A DNA stretch of 64,000 bases, from positions 1,924,501 to 1,988,500 of the forward strand of contig NC_091975.1 of the NCBI RefSeq assembly GCF_036711975.1, written 5' to 3'. This document shows, piece by piece, positions 61,161 to 64,000 of the stretch (positions are counted from its first letter, which is position 1; every line of letters starts with the position of its first letter). Below the pieces are notes generated by a model that worked only from the letters and a program-made list of their open reading frames with translations, ran no database searches and was not told the DNA's origin. The position numbers and the translations under genes were made by a program. The stretch comes from Onthophagus taurus (taxonomy: Eukaryota; Arthropoda; Insecta; Coleoptera; Scarabaeidae).

Positions 61161-61517
61161 ATGTTGGATATTTTTCGAGGGTTGAAAAATCTTATCAGGG
61201 TCAGTCATATACATATAGATTCGCCAATTTTTCGACTTCACTACTCAATAACCGTATTAATATTGATCGCGTTTAGTTTAATCGTAACAACTAGACAATA
61301 TGTTGGTAATCCAATCGATTGTGTTCACACCAAAGATATACCCGAGGACGTTTTGAACACTTATTGTTGGATTCACTCAACTTACACGGTGCAAAGTGCT
61401 TTTAATAAAAAAGTCGGGATTGAAGTGCCTTATCCCGGAGTCGAAACTGCCAAAGATGAAAACGACAAGAAACTTTACAAGTATTATCAGTGGGTGTGTT
61501 TTTGTCTTTTCTTTCAA
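61161..61517 (+). CDS. shakB: shakB, downstream alternative 5' exon (single exon)
   Basis: 119 residues with the start of the ShakB(lethal)-type protein: [72 protein letters not shown] and [14 protein letters not shown]. It ends at FFQ before gtaagt, the same border as the upstream form. One exon here covers what takes three exons in the upstream form. Shared exons for the second half of the channel are beyond 64000. ShakB builds rectifying electrical synapses in the fly giant-fibre escape circuit. Confidence 0.95.
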
Positions 61518-64000
61518 GTAAGTAAACTAAGATTAAATAAAATTTTATTAAAACATAAATTTTATATTTCTTAAAACCCATTTGTCTTAAATCTTTTAAA
61601 AGATTCTTAAATAGCTTTGAATGTATACTGAAACTATTTTCCAGTGAATCATACGTCGTCTTCCGGAAACGTTCAACTGAAAATAGCTCCATGCCAAGAG
61701 AGTTAAACACTCTTTTATTCCAATTCCGTAGTTTTATATTTCGAATTTATGCACGATCCTTTGTGAAGCTAAAAATTCGAAGGAGACATTAAACGGTTCT
61801 CATAGCAATAAAACATACAAGTTCAAAAAAAAATACATATAATATATTTCGAGCTTTAATAACTTCGGTTCTGGGGCCCTCGTTTTTAAAACGCGTGCCA
61901 TAAACAACGGGAGAGGCGAGAGAAGATCTTTGTTAGTGTACGTAATAAGCTCATTTTTTTCAAAAAAACTCGACTTACGTCAGTCTGGTTTTTTTCTCAC
62001 ATTTTACCTTCGTTTTGTTTATTTATTTATTCCCAGAAATATTCTATTCTATTGTTATGAGGAAGTTGTAAACTTAATTACGACCGTTTTGATCGTGTTT
62101 ATTAAAATTAAAATTGTTTAATAACGATATTTTCTTTTATTAGTTAATAAAAGAAATACAAAAAATAAATATTTTTACGGGTTTATGTTTTCTGGAGGAA
62201 GATGTTTTTATATTCAAAGCGAATATTCGACGTTTATCTTTATTTTGGGAGGATCAAGAGGTTTTTATACTGAGCTTTTGTATGAGATTTAAAAATTTTA
62301 AAAAAGAACTTAGCTTATTTGCAATGTATTAAAGATTTCGATACATTACCTCCAAGTACTTCAATTGTGTGTACAAAATGTTGGTTTTTGTACTGGTAAT
62401 AAACTTTATTACAACATTGTGTAGCCTCCATCCAACATAAACCTCTACAATAATAAAAATATATTCATAAACAAAAACTCTGTCTTTAGATGTTACCTGT
62501 ATCAATCTTTTGATACTACATTTTCGTAGCATCATTAACCCAGAGCAGTATCACATACTCGACGGTGAGTGTTACGAATGAGGTAATCTTCTCCATAAAT
62601 ATTATTCTGCAAACAGCCATCAAATCAAAATAATTTGATAAAATAAGTGATGTTAACTTTACCTTTTACTAGATTTTTGTCAAAATCGAGGCTTTTAGTC
62701 CACCTCTATTAACCAATGTAATCATTACTTTTAGATTTATTCATTAATTTAACTAGTTTTACATAAATTCTTACATTTCCCATTCGCTCAACGATTTTTA
62801 TTTTTGAACTGACATTGATTAGAAATGACGTTTCGCTAATTTTAAATGCTAATTTGACTTTTTCGTACATTTTTGTACTGCAAAGTCAAATTAACGTATA
62901 AAAAAATAATTTAAATGTTTTAATATTAATTTAACTTTTTTTTTTTAAACATTTTCTTCTCAATTATAATTTTTTTTCATAAAATTAAATTTATTTTTAA
63001 GTTTAATAACTTTTTCAAAAATACTTACCATTTATCGCTGGTGGTTGTCATCAAATATAAATACCATGTTGCCAATCCCTAAAAATGAAATACAAACATA
63101 ACCTATACACACGTTTTATATATTGGTTAGGTTAGGATGACATGCAAACATAACCTCATTAATATAAACGTCAATTTCAAAAACATACTTTTGAAGATAA
63201 GTTTTGTACGTGGTTAAACAGATACTCCTATGATTTTGGTAGCTAAAAAAAATTGTTACAATTCAGGGTTGGTTGATGAAAAAGGCCAAGTTCTCTTCGG
63301 TCTCTCCGGGGTTCTATTTTAGTTTTAAAGTTTACTTTTATTGTAGCCAGCCAGATTATAGATTGTTGTCGTTATGAGACCTTGTGTTGAACCAGAAAAG
63401 TAAACAAACGTACGCGCCGAATGCCGCAGGAAAACTTAAATAAACGTCGAGTTGATTTTAATGAAGTGGACGCCTTTCTGTTTGGACAAGTTTAATTATA
63501 AGATCAATAAGATCACCTAACATTTATCATCAGAATTGTTTTGAAAAAATCTAAAAAACTGTGAAAAACATGATAGTTTTTTCGTTAAATCTTTTAATTT
63601 TTTTATTGATAAATGACGATTATTTTTCCTTTGATTTCGAATTGATCGTATAATTACATTATAATGTAAAGTTCAACAGCCTCTCAAAATTAGTCATCGT
63701 TTTCTAATTCAAGTAAATCGAGATCGTGCGTTTATGTGCGTACGATTAACGTAAATAACTTGGATAAATCACCATAAAACTAAATTAGAACAAGTTTAAG
63801 TTGAATTTTCATTGAAGAAAATTTTTTTATCGCCAACCTTGTCAATTGTACAGGAAGATATCCTTGTAAGTTGCAGCTAATTCGCGGGAAAACGTAAATA
63901 TTTGCCGTGCGATTTGTATCCGAATAAATTTCAAACCGTTAAGACCCCCAGGATATTTAAAGTTTTTCGTAGTAAACTTTCAGTATTTACGTTCATTTTA
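61518..64000. other. shakB intron to window end
   Basis: No further innexin exon seen, so the next shakB exon is beyond the window. A cluster of ACAAACATAACCT-type motifs lies at about 63090-63165. Confidence 0.5.

Noticed and set aside
1-64000. tRNA or rRNA genes and CRISPR-like arrays
   Set aside because: I found no convincing tRNA cloverleaf with a GTTCRANNC box in context, no rRNA-like segment, and no regularly spaced repeats beyond the 122-bp tandem array.

Overview
The window is nuclear DNA of an insect. It is AT-rich, its genes have short introns with GT/AG borders, and it carries arthropod-specific families (innexins, a Beaten-path-like immunoglobulin protein, a vacuolar-peduncle-type RasGAP). 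A beetle or related holometabolan would fit, but I cannot fix the order from sequence alone. Gene names rest on remembered family sequences and visible motifs. No search was run.

Layout. 1-2180 (-): a THAP-domain P-element-like transposase gene, open at the window edge. 4101-4996: a copy of a hairpin-forming interspersed repeat, then a 720-bp hAT-like element containing an RTE-like LINE fragment. 5919-6263 (+): CutA. 7588-8788 (-): a Beat-like two-Ig protein. 9744-17741 (+): androglobin, split by a piggyBac element at 13825-16700. 19100-22079 (-): RasGAP (vap/RASA1). 22745-23635: a nest of TA-flanked MITE copies, a 122-bp tandem repeat and the hairpin repeat. 24496-27274 (-): LETM1. 28287-28655 (+): a small unrecognised gene. 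28783-31201 (-): TAPT1, head to head with 31505-33544 (+), a spermine-oxidase-like flavin amine oxidase. 33937-35130 (-): neugrin-like. 35265-35594 (-): unrecognised. 35939-37455 (+): AP-3 mu. 37456-43681: mostly non-coding, with a decayed LINE and a small palindrome. 43682-64000: an innexin cluster of inx2 (-), inx7 (+), ogre/inx1 (+) and shakB (+). Only two alternative 5' ends of shakB lie in the window; the shared 3' exons must lie beyond 64000.

The strongest observation is the piggyBac insertion. It has matching 16-bp terminal inverted repeats, TTAA on both sides and an uninterrupted 570-codon transposase. It sits inside a coding exon of androglobin. Reading across the site with one TTAA gives a single continuous androglobin frame, and the complete six-exon model sums to a multiple of three. 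The element is therefore young and probably polymorphic, and this allele of androglobin is broken.

The best candidate for something undescribed is a dispersed repeat seen at six places. It has a GGGTTTAGCC/GGCTAAACCC hairpin, CTAGAACTA-type short repeats and a conserved AATATACAAC flank. Two copies lie in introns just beside splice acceptors or donors.

The gene-dense middle (19-37 kb) holds housekeeping genes for Ras signalling, mitochondria, polyamine metabolism and vesicle sorting, with short head-to-head promoters. The innexin cluster encodes gap-junction subunits that probably arose by tandem duplication.
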